Source: Mayfieldus sp963781495
GTDB lineage: Bacteria; Actinomycetota; Thermoleophilia; Solirubrobacterales; 70-9
Reading direction: 5' to 3'
Assembly (NCBI GenBank): GCA_963781495.1
Contig: CAWAFX010000002.1
Coordinates: forward strand, 1,178,001-1,242,000
DNA length: 64,000 nt
Positions within the stretch are counted from its first letter, which is position 1, and each line of letters opens with the position of its first letter. The translations under genes and the position numbers were made by a program. Below are positions 8,203 through 19,103 of this stretch, one piece after another. A model generated the notes under the pieces. It saw only the letters and a list, made by a program, of their open reading frames with translations. It was not told the DNA's origin and did not search any database.

Positions 8203-9117
8203 ATGATCGCCGTCGACTCGCTGACCAAGCGCTACGGCTCCACGACGGCGGTCGAGGACTTGAGCTTCAGCGTCAGCCGCGGCTCGATCCTCGGCTTTCT
8301 CGGCCCCAACGGGGCCGGCAAGACGACGACCCTGCGGGTCCTGCTGGGGCTTGCACGGCCGACCTCGGGCGGGGCGACGATCGACGGCCGGAGATACGCG
8401 TCGCTCGAGGATCCGCTTGGCACGGTGGGCGCCGTGCTCGACACCTCTGGCTTTCATCCCGGGCGCAAGGGCCGGAATCATCTGCGGGTTCTTGCCCGAG
8501 CTGCCGGCCTGCCGCCCGGACGGGTGGACGAGATGCTGGCCCTGGTCGAGCTCGACGCCGCAAAGGGGAAACGCGTGAAGGGCTACTCGACCGGAATGAA
8601 GCAGAGGCTGAACCTCGCCGGGGCCCTGCTCGGCGATCCCGAGGTGCTGGTCCTCGACGAGCCTGCAAACGGGCTCGACCCGCAGGGGATCCGATGGCTG
8701 CGCGACTTCCTGCGTTCGCTGGCGGGCGAGGGGCGCACGATCCTCGTCTCCAGCCACGTGCTCGCCGAGGTCGCGCAGACCGTTGACGAGGTCGTGGTGA
8801 TCCATCGGGGGCGGCTGCGGGCACAATCGACGCTCGAGGAGCTGACTTCACGGGGCGGCGGGGCGGCGGTCCGGGTTCGCAGCCCCGATGCAGAGCGGCT
8901 CGCGGCCGCCCTGCAGAAGACCGGAGCCACAGTCGAGGTGTCGGGCCGAGGCCAGCTGTCGGTGCGAGGCGCGACACCCGAGCAGGTTGGCGAGCTGGCC
9001 GCCCGGAGGGCAATCGTCCTCCATGAGCTGACCAGGGCCGATCAGTCCTCGCTGGAGGACGTCTTTTTGGAGATGACCAGCGATCAGCCGGCCCGGAAAC
9101 CGGAGTCGTCCGGATGA
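8203..9117 (+). CDS. ABC-2 type exporter ATP-binding protein
   Basis: 304 residues with Walker A GPNGAGKTT, a signature-like GYSTGMKQRLNLAGALL (a degenerate LSGGQ usual in ABC-2/drug-type ATPases), Walker B VLVLDEPANGLDP and switch His VSSHVLAE. A C-terminal ~70-residue extension (AAVRVRSPDAERL onward) resembles the regulatory tail of DrrA/BcrA-like ATPases. The stop overlaps the permease start at 9114, so the two form an exporter pair. Cargo is unknown (drug, lipid or polysaccharide). Confidence 0.9.
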   Translation: MIAVDSLTKRYGSTTAVEDLSFSVSRGSILGFLGPNGAGKTTTLRVLLGLARPTSGGATIDGRRYASLEDPLGTVGAVLDTSGFHPGRKGRNHLRVLARAAGLPPGRVDEMLALVELDAAKGKRVKGYSTGMKQRLNLAGALLGDPEVLVLDEPANGLDPQGIRWLRDFLRSLAGEGRTILVSSHVLAEVAQTVDEVVVIHRGRLRAQSTLEELTSRGGGAAVRVRSPDAERLAAALQKTGATVEVSGRGQLSVRGATPEQVGELAARRAIVLHELTRADQSSLEDVFLEMTSDQPARKPESSG

Positions 9118-9860
9118 CGAACCTCGTCGCAGCCGAGTTCCTGAAGCTGCGAACAACACGTTCGTTCTGGTGGCTGGTCCTGCTCGCCCTTGCCTTCACG
9201 GCCCTGTTCACGGTGGTCGACCTGGCGACTGAGACCGTTGCCACAGAGGACGACGCCCGATCGTTGCTGTTCACGATGAACACCGCCGGCCTGGCAATGC
9301 TGTTGCTGGGGGTGATCAGCTCGGCGGGCGAGTACCGGCACGGGACCGTCACCACCACCTTCCTGGTGGCGCCCGACCGGCGTCGCGTCGTGGTCGCGAA
9401 GTCGATCGCCATCGGCCTCACGGGGCTCCTCATCACGATCGCAAGCGCGGTGCTCGTCCTCGCGCTCACCATGCCCTGGCTCTCCACGGAAGGCGAGTCG
9501 CTGGGGTCGCTCGGGATCAGCGGATCGGAGCTGGCGGGAATCTTTGCCCAGGCCGCGGCCTTCACAGCGATCTCGGCGATGCTGGGCGTCGGGATCGGAG
9601 CACTGCTGACCAATCAGGTGGCCGCGATCGTCGTCGTCCCGGTGATCGTGTTCGTGCTCGACCCCGTCGTCTCGTTGCTGATCGATGGCTACGACACCTA
9701 CAGCCTCGGCGGGCTCTGGACCGCGCTCGGCGGCGAGAGCAGCGAGGACGCCGGTTTTCATCTCCTGGCGCCGGTCACCGCGGGGCTCGTCTACTTCGGC
9801 TACGTCGCCGCGATCACGGCGCTAACCGCCGCGATCTCCCAGAGCCGGGACGTCTCCTGA
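9114..9860 (+). CDS. ABC-2 type exporter permease
   Basis: 248 residues with about six hydrophobic helices. The opening NLVAAEFLKLRTTRSFWWLV is typical of ABC-2 permeases of the BcrB/NosY type, as is SSAGEYRHGTVTTTFLV after helix 2. It starts within the ATPase stop (ATGA overlap) and is the membrane half of the exporter. Only one permease gene is present, so a homodimer is likely. Cargo is not indicated by neighbours. Confidence 0.87.
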   Translation: MTNLVAAEFLKLRTTRSFWWLVLLALAFTALFTVVDLATETVATEDDARSLLFTMNTAGLAMLLLGVISSAGEYRHGTVTTTFLVAPDRRRVVVAKSIAIGLTGLLITIASAVLVLALTMPWLSTEGESLGSLGISGSELAGIFAQAAAFTAISAMLGVGIGALLTNQVAAIVVVPVIVFVLDPVVSLLIDGYDTYSLGGLWTALGGESSEDAGFHLLAPVTAGLVYFGYVAAITALTAAISQSRDVS

Positions 9861-9893
9861 ACCCCGCATCTTGCGGCTGGTAGGTTGAAATCA

Positions 9894-10690
9894 ATGCAGC
9901 TTTCCGGGGCCACAGTCCTTCTCACCGGCGCCACCGGCGGCCTCGGAAGGGCGATTGCCGAGGCCCTCGCGGGACGCGGTGCGAGCCTGATCCTCAGCGC
10001 CCGCAAGGCGGAGGCGCTGGAGCAGCTCATTTCCGAGCTGCCCGGAAGCGGCCACATCAGCATCCCCGCCGACCTCGCCGAGCCCGGGGCGGCGACCAAG
10101 CTGGCCCTCGATGCCGGCGATTTCGACGTCCTGGTCGCCAACGCCGGCCTGCGGGGCGCCGGCGACCTGACCGACTACTCGCACGACGACATTGGCCGCG
10201 CGATCCGCGTCAACCTCGAGGCGCCGATCGACATGGCGCGGTCGGTGATGGAGCGGATGGCCGAGCGCGGCAGCGGCCACATGGTCTTCATCGCCTCGCT
10301 GGCCGGCAAGGCGGCCTCACCGCGCAGCTCGCTCTACAACGCGACCAAGTTCGGGCTGCGCGGCTTCGCGCTCGGCCTTCGCGCCGACATGGCCCCGGCC
10401 GGGGTCGGGGTCTCGATCGTCTCCCCGGGCTTCGTCCGCGACGCCGGGATGTTCGCCGACTCGGGCTCCAAGCCGCCGCCGGGCATGGGCACCACGACGC
10501 CGGCCCGGGTAGCCGAGGCCGTGGTGCGGGCAATCGAGGCCAACAAGATGGAGATCGCGGTGGCTCCGCTGCCGCAGCGTCTCGGTGCCCACCTCGCGAT
10601 GGCCTCGCCGACGATCGGGCTGCGCGCCCAGAGCGGCTCGCTCGGGCGTCGCGCCGCGGCGGACGCCACGACCGGCGAACGCAAGGTCTG

Positions 10691-10691
<1 letters not shown>
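9894..10691 (+). CDS. Short-chain dehydrogenase/reductase
   Basis: A classical SDR of about 265 residues. It shows the TGATGGLG dinucleotide motif at the N terminus, NAGL, catalytic Ser in FIASLAGKA and YNATK. ATG 9894 is preferred over TTG 9885 because GGTAGG lies about 10 bp upstream. It overlaps the aconitase start by one base, suggesting co-transcription, though no metabolic link is obvious. Substrate is unknown; similarity is to general ketoacyl/steroid-type reductases. Confidence 0.85.
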
Positions 10692-13498
<2,807 letters not shown>

Positions 13499-13645
13499 CG
13501 GTCAACCAGTAACCGGAGGGCTCGAGAACCGAGCAGTTCGGGTGACGCAGGGTGCGAGGCGCCGCGAGCGCACCAAGTCGTGCGTGAGCAAGCCGAGCAC
13601 CCGAGGAACCCGAAGGGCGACGGTTCGCAGAGCCCGAAAAGTAAC

Positions 13646-13696
13646 GGCGTGGTGGGGTCGCGGGAGGCAGGGGGTCCGCGCGACCCGCACCACGCC
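13646..13696. terminator. Long inverted repeat between convergent genes
   Basis: GGCGTGGTGGGGTCGCG at 13646 pairs with CGCGACCCGCACCACGCC ending at 13696, leaving a loop of about 16 bases. The stem has one mismatch in 17 pairs. There is no U-tract on either side, so factor-independent termination is uncertain. Its position between convergent genes supports a transcription-end function. Confidence 0.5.
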
Positions 13697-13698
13697 AG

Positions 13699-13730
13699 CG
13701 CGTCGGTAGCCAGGGAGGGATGCCGACGCG
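13699..13730. repeat. Second hairpin in the acnA downstream region
   Basis: CGCGTCGG at 13699 is complementary to CCGACGCG ending at 13730, with a loop containing CAGGGAGGGA. It sits 3 bp after the larger stem, which suggests an ordered multi-hairpin structure and not an isolated palindrome. Confidence 0.45.
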
Positions 13731-13788
13731 TTCCGTCCCCGGAGGCATTGCCGTCCAGGGGCGAGTTCTGGGCTCCCTCTACCTGATT

Positions 13789-14139
13789 CTATGGACCCCC
13801 GGGGCGCCCCGTCAAGGGCGCCGCGACTCCCCAGCCCTTGCGCTCGATCAGCTCGATCGCGATCACGCTGCCGACCGGCCCGACCGGGGTCAGGGTCGCA
13901 GCCAGCAGGGTGTAGGGCGCCTGGTGGCGGATGCAGGTGGCCCAGATCAGCAGGCAGAGCAGGATGTAGCCGATCCCGTGCACGAGGCCGAATATGAAGG
14001 TCTCGGCGTCGAAACCGGGCAGCAGCCAGAAGACGATCAGGGCCGTGAAGATCGCCAGCTCGACCCAGGAGGCGCGCTTTACCCATTCGAACATCGGGCC
14101 CGGTACCGGCCTCCGCAGTCCTGAGGCGCTGCGCTGCAT
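13789..14139 (-). CDS. DUF3817 integral membrane protein
   Basis: A small membrane protein with three hydrophobic segments. FEWVKRASWVELAIFTALIV, the FGLVHGIGYILLCLLIW segment with its conserved HG, and TPVGPVGSVIAIE are the DUF3817 pattern seen in actinobacteria. Two starts are plausible, ATG 14139 and ATG 14094; the latter begins MFEWVKRAS and fits the family length best. Function is unknown in the family. It is convergent with acnA. Confidence 0.78.
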   Translation of the reverse strand: MQRSASGLRRPVPGPMFEWVKRASWVELAIFTALIVFWLLPGFDAETFIFGLVHGIGYILLCLLIWATCIRHQAPYTLLAATLTPVGPVGSVIAIELIERKGWGVAAPLTGRPGGP

Positions 14140-14168
14140 GGGGTCACGATAGCCGCGCCGCCACGCCG

Positions 14169-14270
14169 TCAGACACAACTGGGTGGGTCATCTCGGTCCA
14201 ACCCCGCCCTGGCGATCTTGTCCAGCGGTCCATAGGCGCGGGCAGCGATCGGGCGGAAGATCCCCAGCAT
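14169..14270 (-). CDS. Possible 33-codon small ORF or relic in a 200 bp gap
   Basis: Between the DUF3817 gene and the OGDH gene, an ATG at 14270 opens a 33-codon frame beginning MLGIFRPIAARAYGPLDKIA and ending at TGA 14169. The hydrophobic start followed by basic residues looks protein-like, but there is no clear ribosome site and I recognise no family. It could be the remnant of a membrane protein. The rest of the gap (14271-14378) holds only GC-rich sequence without clear features. Confidence 0.2.
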   Translation of the reverse strand: MLGIFRPIAARAYGPLDKIARAGLDRDDPPSCV

Positions 14271-14378
14271 GAAAGAGAGCACCAATCAAGAATTGCGCCC
14301 GGCGCCGCGGATGCCCCGGGTGGTGGCGGTGATCGTGCCGCGGCCGGCTGGACCGCGTCCGGCAGCCCCCCGGCGACG

Positions 14379-17300
14379 TTAGCCCTGCGGCGTCAGTGCA
14401 GAGAGGACGATGCGTTCCTGCTCACGCGCGTGAGCCCCGGTGTAGCCCTCGCCGGGGCTCGCGCGCTCCGGGCGGCCGATGTAGCCGAGCTCGACCCCGT
14501 CGGGCAGCAGGTCCGGCATCCGGCGTGACATCACCTTCCAGGCGCCCATGTTCTTCGGCTCCTCCTGTACCCAGACGACCTCCTTCAGGTTCGGATAGGA
14601 GTCGATCAGCGTCTTGAGCTGGTCGCGGGCGAAGGGGTAGAGCAGCTCGACCCGCGCGATCGCCACGTTCTCGGCTCCCTCGCGGTGATCGTTGGCGTCC
14701 ATCTCGTGGTAGATCTTGCCGCTGCAGAGGACGAGGCGCTCGACCTTCTGCCGCCGCTCCGTCGCCGCCGGGTCGTCGAGGACGTAGTGGAAGCCCCCCT
14801 TGGTCAGCTCCTCCAGCGTCGAGCCGGCGCGGGCCAGCCGCAGCAGGCTCTTGGGGGTGAAGACGATCAGCGGCCGTGCCTTCTTGATCAGCGCCTGGCG
14901 GCGCAGGAGGTGGAAGTACTGGGCCGCCGTGGTCGGGTTGGCGATCCGGATGTTGCCCTCGGCCGCCAGCGCCAGGAAGCGCTCGATGCGGGCGCTGGAG
15001 TGCTCGGGCCCGCCGCCCTCGTAGCCATGCGGGAGCAGCAGCGTCAGGCGCTTGACCTGGCCCCACTTCGCCTCGCCGGAGACGATGAAGCTGTCGATGA
15101 TCACCTGGCCGGCGTTGGCGAAGTCTCCGAACTGCGCCTCCCAGAGGATCAGCGAGTCCGGCTCGGCGGCCGAGAAGCCGTACTCGAAGCCGAGGCAGGC
15201 CGCCTCCGAGAGCGGGCTGTTGTGAAGCTCGAAGGGCGCTCCAGCCTCGTCGATGTGATTCATCGGGCAGTACTTCAGCCCGGTCTTCTCGTCGTGCAGG
15301 ACGAGGTGGCGGTGCGAGAAGGTGCCGCGCTCGGTGTCCTGCCCGGTCAGCCGCACGTGGACGCCGTCGGTCAGCAGCGAGGCAAAGGCCAGCGCCTCGG
15401 CATGGCCGAACTCGATCCCGCCCTGCTCCAGCGCCTCCCGCCGCTTGTCGAGCGGCTTGCGGAGCTTGCGATGGATGGTGAAGCTGTCGGGGACCCGCAG
15501 CAGCTCTTCGTTCAGCTCCCGCAGCGCCTCGGCAGAGACCGTGGTGTCGACCTCGGGGCTGGCGCTGCGGTCGAGCTCGCCGGTGCCGGTGGTCTTGGTC
15601 GGATCCTCGAACTCGCCGGCCTCCATCTTGCGCCGCAGGTCCTTCAGGGTGCCGTCGAGCTCCTCGCGGCGCTGCTTGGCGGTCGACTCGACCTGCTCGG
15701 GGTCGACGACGCCCTCGTCGATCAGCTTCTGGGCGTAGATCTCCGACACCGGCGGGTGCTGCTTGATCGCCGCCGCCATCAGCGGCTGGGTGTAGGCAGG
15801 CTCGTCGGTCTCGTTGTGGCCGAAGCGCCGGTAGCCGATCAGGTCGATCACCACGTCCCGGCCCCAGCGCTCGCGATAGGCCATCGCCAGCCGGACAGCG
15901 GCGATGCAGGCCTCGACGTCGTCGGCGTTGACGTGCACGATCGGCACGTTGAATCCCTTCGCCATGTCGGCCGCGTAGGGAGTCGAGCGCCCTTCCTGGG
16001 GATCGGTGGTGAAGCCGATCTGGTTGTTCTGGATGATGTGCACGGTGCCGCCGGTCGCGTAGCCCTCGATCGACTGCAGGTTGAGCGTCTCCGAGACGAC
16101 CCCCTGGGCGGGGAAGGCGGCGTCGCCGTGCAGCAGCACCGGCAGTGCCAGCGAGGGATCGTGATGCAGCTTCGCGCCCTCGCGGACGGTCTGCGACGCC
16201 CGCGCGGCGCCGGTGACGACCGGGTCGACGAACTCGAGGTGGCTCGGGTTGGGATAGAGGCCGACCTCGATCTCCTCGCCGTCGGGGGTCGTGAAGGTGC
16301 CGACGTGCCCGTAGTGGTATTTGACGTCGCCGGTTCCGCCATGGGGAATCGCGGCGACGGCCTTGACCGCGTCGATCGCCTTCGAGCCCTCGAACTCGGC
16401 GAAGATCGACGCCAGCGAGCGGCCGAGGGTGTGGGCGAGGACGCTGAGGCGGCCGCGATGGGCCATCCCGAACACGACCTCCTCGGCGTTGGCGTGGCGG
16501 GCGATGGTCGCGACCTCGTCGAGCATCGGAACGATCACGTCGAGGCCCTCGATCGAGAACATCTTCTGGCCCAGGTAGGCCTTCTCCAGGTAGCGCTCGA
16601 ACTGGAAGACCTCGATCAGCCGCTTCAGCAGGCCGCGGCGCTCCGCCTCGTCGAGCGGCTTGCGGTGGGCGCCGGTCTCGATCATCTCCCGCAGCCAGAC
16701 TCGCTGCTGGTGAGATGAGAGGTGCTCGAGCTGGTAGCCCATCGTGCCGCAGTAGGCGGCCCGCATCCGCGGCAGCGCCTCGAGCAGGGTCTCGCCGGGG
16801 ACGCCGATGCGGAGGATGTCGGCCGGGATCTGCCCCATCAGCTCCGGGGTCAGGTTCAGGGTCTCGGGCTCGAGTCCCTGGTCGCCCTTCGGCTCGGTGC
16901 CCAGCGGATCCAGGTTGGCGGCCAGATGGCCGTGGGTCCGGTAGGCCTTCAGCAGCGAGGTTGCGGCCTGGACCGCCTGCAGCAGCTCATCGCTCGGCTT
17001 CGCCGTGCCCGCCGCTGTCGACGCCGGAACGCCCAGAGGCGGCGCCGAGGCGGAGACGGGATGGGCGGTCGTGACGACGGCCTCCTCAAGGCCGAGGTCG
17101 CGCGCCACGCCCTCGTAGAAGCCGTCCTCGCCCTGCAGCAACTCCTCGATCCGGCGCAGGAAGGACCCCGACTCGGCTCCCTGGATCACGCGGTGGTCGT
17201 AGGTCGAGGTAAGGGTCATCACCTTCGAGATCCCGAGCTGCTTTATGCGGTCGGTGCTTGCGTGGGCCCACTCGGGCGGGTAGGCGATCGAGCCTGTGGC

Positions 17301-18737
17301 GACGATCGTGCCCTGACCGGCGAGCAGCCGTGGGACCGAGGCCACGGTCCCCAGCCCGCCCGGGTTGGTGAGCGAGATATTGGTGCCCTGGAAGTCGTCG
17401 GCGGTGAGCTGGTTCTCGCGCGTCTTGGTGATCAGGTCCTCGTAGTAGCCGTGGAAGCCCTTGAAGTCGAGCGAGTCGGCTCCCTTGATCGACGGCACCA
17501 TCAGGCTGCGCGATCCGTCGCCGCGCTCGACGTCGACTGCGATCCCAAGGTTCACCGAGCCGGCCTCGATCGCGGTCGGCTTTCCGTCGCGCTCCTCGTA
17601 GGCGCGCGCCATCACCGGCCACTCGATCGCGGCGCGGACGATCGCCCAGGCGACGAGATGGGTGAAGGAGACCTTCATCCCCCTCTCCTTGAGGACGGCG
17701 TTCAGCGCCTTGCGCTTGGCGTCCAGGGTGTCGACGGCGATCGTGCGGAAGGAAGTCGCGGTGGGCACCTCGCGGCTCTCGTTCATCGCCTTGGCGAGCA
17801 TCGCCGCGGCGCCGCGCAGCGGCTTTGCCTCGCCGGCCACCGCGGACGGAGCGGCTCCGTCGCCGTCGGCTGCCGCCAGCACGTCGGCCTTGGTCACCTT
17901 GCCGCCGGCACCGGAGCCGTTGACCTTCTCGAGGTCGACGCCGCGCTCGGCGGCGACCCGGCGGGCGACCGGCGTAGCCCGGCCCCCATTCCCAGCGTCG
18001 GCGGGAGCCTCAGTGGCGGCAGACTCCGACTCGGAAGCCGCCGAGACTTCGCCGTTAGGCGCTTCGCCAGGCTTGATCTGGGCCAGGACCGCGCCGACGG
18101 CGATCGTCTCGTCGGGCTGCACGGCGATGCTCGTGATCACGCCGCTGGCCGGCGCCGGGACCTCGGCGTCGACCTTGTCGGTCGAGACCTCGACGATCGT
18201 CTGTCCCTCCTCGACGCCCTCGCCCTCCGCGACGTGCCACTCGAGCACCGTTCCCTCGCTGACCGACTCGCCCATCTCCGGCATCACGACCTGCAGCTCG
18301 CCCTCCTCGGTCGTCTCGCCGGCGCTGACGCTGGCGTCGTCGGTCGTCGCGACACCAGCTTCCGCCTGCGTACTCGCTTCGCTCGGCGCTCGACCACCAC
18401 CATCGCCATCACTCGCGCCTCGCTCCGCGTCCGCCGCAGGCGGGTGGTGCCCACCTTTTTGGGCCTCAGGTCGTCCGGCGCCGTTCTCCCCCGGCTCAAG
18501 CTCGGCCAGCACTGCACCGACCTGAACCGTCTCGTCGGGCTGGGCGACGATCTTGCTGATCACGCCGTCGGCCGGGGCCGGCACCTCGGCGTCGACCTTG
18601 TCGGTCGAGATTTCGACCACGGTCTGGCCCTCCTCGACCGAATCGCCCTCGGCGACGTGCCATTCGAGGATCGTGCCCTCGCTGACCGACTCGCCCATCT
18701 GGGGCATCTGAATCTCGACCGTGGCGCCCTCTGCCAT
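14379..18737 (-). CDS. kgd: All-in-one 2-oxoglutarate dehydrogenase: two lipoyl domains, PSBD, E2 succinyltransferase and E1
   Basis: 1452 residues. Two near-identical lipoyl domains carry the STDKVDAEVPAP target lysines at about K47 and K188. A peripheral-subunit-binding domain follows at about 255-290 (TPVARRVAAERGVDLEKV). The E2 core has a YDHRVIQGAESG active-site segment near 515, and the E1 half shows MAHRGRLSVLAHTLG, the TPP-binding GDAAFPAQGVVSETLNL (about 868) and FGHNETDEPAYTQP. Mycobacterial and corynebacterial Kgd/OdhA fuse only the E2 core to E1 and borrow a lipoyl domain from AceF, so this version keeps the whole E2. Ala/Ser/acidic linkers separate the domains. It lies 12 bp after a zinc-ribbon gene. 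E3 is not in the window. Confidence 0.95.
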   Translation of the reverse strand: MAEGATVEIQMPQMGESVSEGTILEWHVAEGDSVEEGQTVVEISTDKVDAEVPAPADGVISKIVAQPDETVQVGAVLAELEPGENGAGRPEAQKGGHHPPAADAERGASDGDGGGRAPSEASTQAEAGVATTDDASVSAGETTEEGELQVVMPEMGESVSEGTVLEWHVAEGEGVEEGQTIVEVSTDKVDAEVPAPASGVITSIAVQPDETIAVGAVLAQIKPGEAPNGEVSAASESESAATEAPADAGNGGRATPVARRVAAERGVDLEKVNGSGAGGKVTKADVLAAADGDGAAPSAVAGEAKPLRGAAAMLAKAMNESREVPTATSFRTIAVDTLDAKRKALNAVLKERGMKVSFTHLVAWAIVRAAIEWPVMARAYEERDGKPTAIEAGSVNLGIAVDVERGDGSRSLMVPSIKGADSLDFKGFHGYYEDLITKTRENQLTADDFQGTNISLTNPGGLGTVASVPRLLAGQGTIVATGSIAYPPEWAHASTDRIKQLGISKVMTLTSTYDHRVIQGAESGSFLRRIEELLQGEDGFYEGVARDLGLEEAVVTTAHPVSASAPPLGVPASTAAGTAKPSDELLQAVQAATSLLKAYRTHGHLAANLDPLGTEPKGDQGLEPETLNLTPELMGQIPADILRIGVPGETLLEALPRMRAAYCGTMGYQLEHLSSHQQRVWLREMIETGAHRKPLDEAERRGLLKRLIEVFQFERYLEKAYLGQKMFSIEGLDVIVPMLDEVATIARHANAEEVVFGMAHRGRLSVLAHTLGRSLASIFAEFEGSKAIDAVKAVAAIPHGGTGDVKYHYGHVGTFTTPDGEEIEVGLYPNPSHLEFVDPVVTGAARASQTVREGAKLHHDPSLALPVLLHGDAAFPAQGVVSETLNLQSIEGYATGGTVHIIQNNQIGFTTDPQEGRSTPYAADMAKGFNVPIVHVNADDVEACIAAVRLAMAYRERWGRDVVIDLIGYRRFGHNETDEPAYTQPLMAAAIKQHPPVSEIYAQKLIDEGVVDPEQVESTAKQRREELDGTLKDLRRKMEAGEFEDPTKTTGTGELDRSASPEVDTTVSAEALRELNEELLRVPDSFTIHRKLRKPLDKRREALEQGGIEFGHAEALAFASLLTDGVHVRLTGQDTERGTFSHRHLVLHDEKTGLKYCPMNHIDEAGAPFELHNSPLSEAACLGFEYGFSAAEPDSLILWEAQFGDFANAGQVIIDSFIVSGEAKWGQVKRLTLLLPHGYEGGGPEHSSARIERFLALAAEGNIRIANPTTAAQYFHLLRRQALIKKARPLIVFTPKSLLRLARAGSTLEELTKGGFHYVLDDPAATERRQKVERLVLCSGKIYHEMDANDHREGAENVAIARVELLYPFARDQLKTLIDSYPNLKEVVWVQEEPKNMGAWKVMSRRMPDLLPDGVELGYIGRPERASPGEGYTGAHAREQERIVLSALTPQG

Positions 18738-18749
18738 GCGCGACTAACT

Positions 18750-19046
18750 CTAAGCGAGCCGGGCGACCAGATAGGCCTCGTTGGCCACGGTGTCGAAGAT
18801 GTCCCGAACGAGGAATTCGCGTGCCCTCGCCCCGTGGCCGCAGAACCCGCACTCGACCTCCGAGCCGGCCGGCAGCGGATGGCCGATTACCTGGGGGGCG
18901 TCGCACTGCGGACAGACCAGGGCTCCGTGCGCGATCACCTCGATGCCGTCGCGCGAGACCTTCCACTCGTGGCGGATGTCGGCGGCTCTCACCTTTTGCT
19001 CGCCGGGCAGCGGCTGAGCGTCGAAAGGATCCAGTCGGAAGGGCAT
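18750..19046 (-). CDS. Small zinc-ribbon protein upstream of the OGDH gene
   Basis: 98 residues with a Cys4 zinc ribbon formed by LVCPQCDAP and VECGFCGHGA. The flanking segments (VRAADIRHEWKVSRDGIEV; FLVRDIFDTVANEAYLV) do not match a family I know. The gene ends 12 bp before the OGDH start on the same strand, so they are likely one transcript. A structural or regulatory role in OGDH function is possible but purely contextual. It is divergent from the acyl-CoA reductase at 19104. Confidence 0.65.
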   Translation of the reverse strand: MPFRLDPFDAQPLPGEQKVRAADIRHEWKVSRDGIEVIAHGALVCPQCDAPQVIGHPLPAGSEVECGFCGHGARAREFLVRDIFDTVANEAYLVARLA

Positions 19047-19103
19047 CTAGACAGAGTGTAGGGTGCGCCCTAGGGTGCAATTCCTGACGTTTCGGGGTCC
19101 TGC

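Larger units (their letters stand above)
13499..13788. other. Palindrome-rich intergenic region (structured RNA, terminator or repeat cluster)
   Basis: This 290 bp gap lies between the convergent ends of acnA and the DUF3817 gene. No reading frame in it looks like protein. It holds several inverted repeats in series: an ACCGCTAGCGGT palindrome at the acnA stop, a GTGCG/CGCAC pair near 13550, a 17-bp stem at 13646-13696, an 8-bp stem at 13699-13730, and a CCCC/GGGG hairpin near 13740. I checked for RNase P, tmRNA, SRP and common riboswitch cores and did not recognise any. It may be a strong bidirectional terminator, a decayed repeat cluster or an unknown RNA. Confidence 0.45.

Noticed and set aside
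13499..13788. RNase P, tmRNA or SRP RNA in the palindromic gap
   Set aside because: None of the conserved cores of these RNAs could be found on either strand.
14685..16718. 677-codon plus-strand frame opposite the OGDH gene (also 779 codons at 16722)
   Set aside because: They run antisense to a gene with clear E1/E2 motifs, and contain only repetitive basic/acidic residues with no domain.
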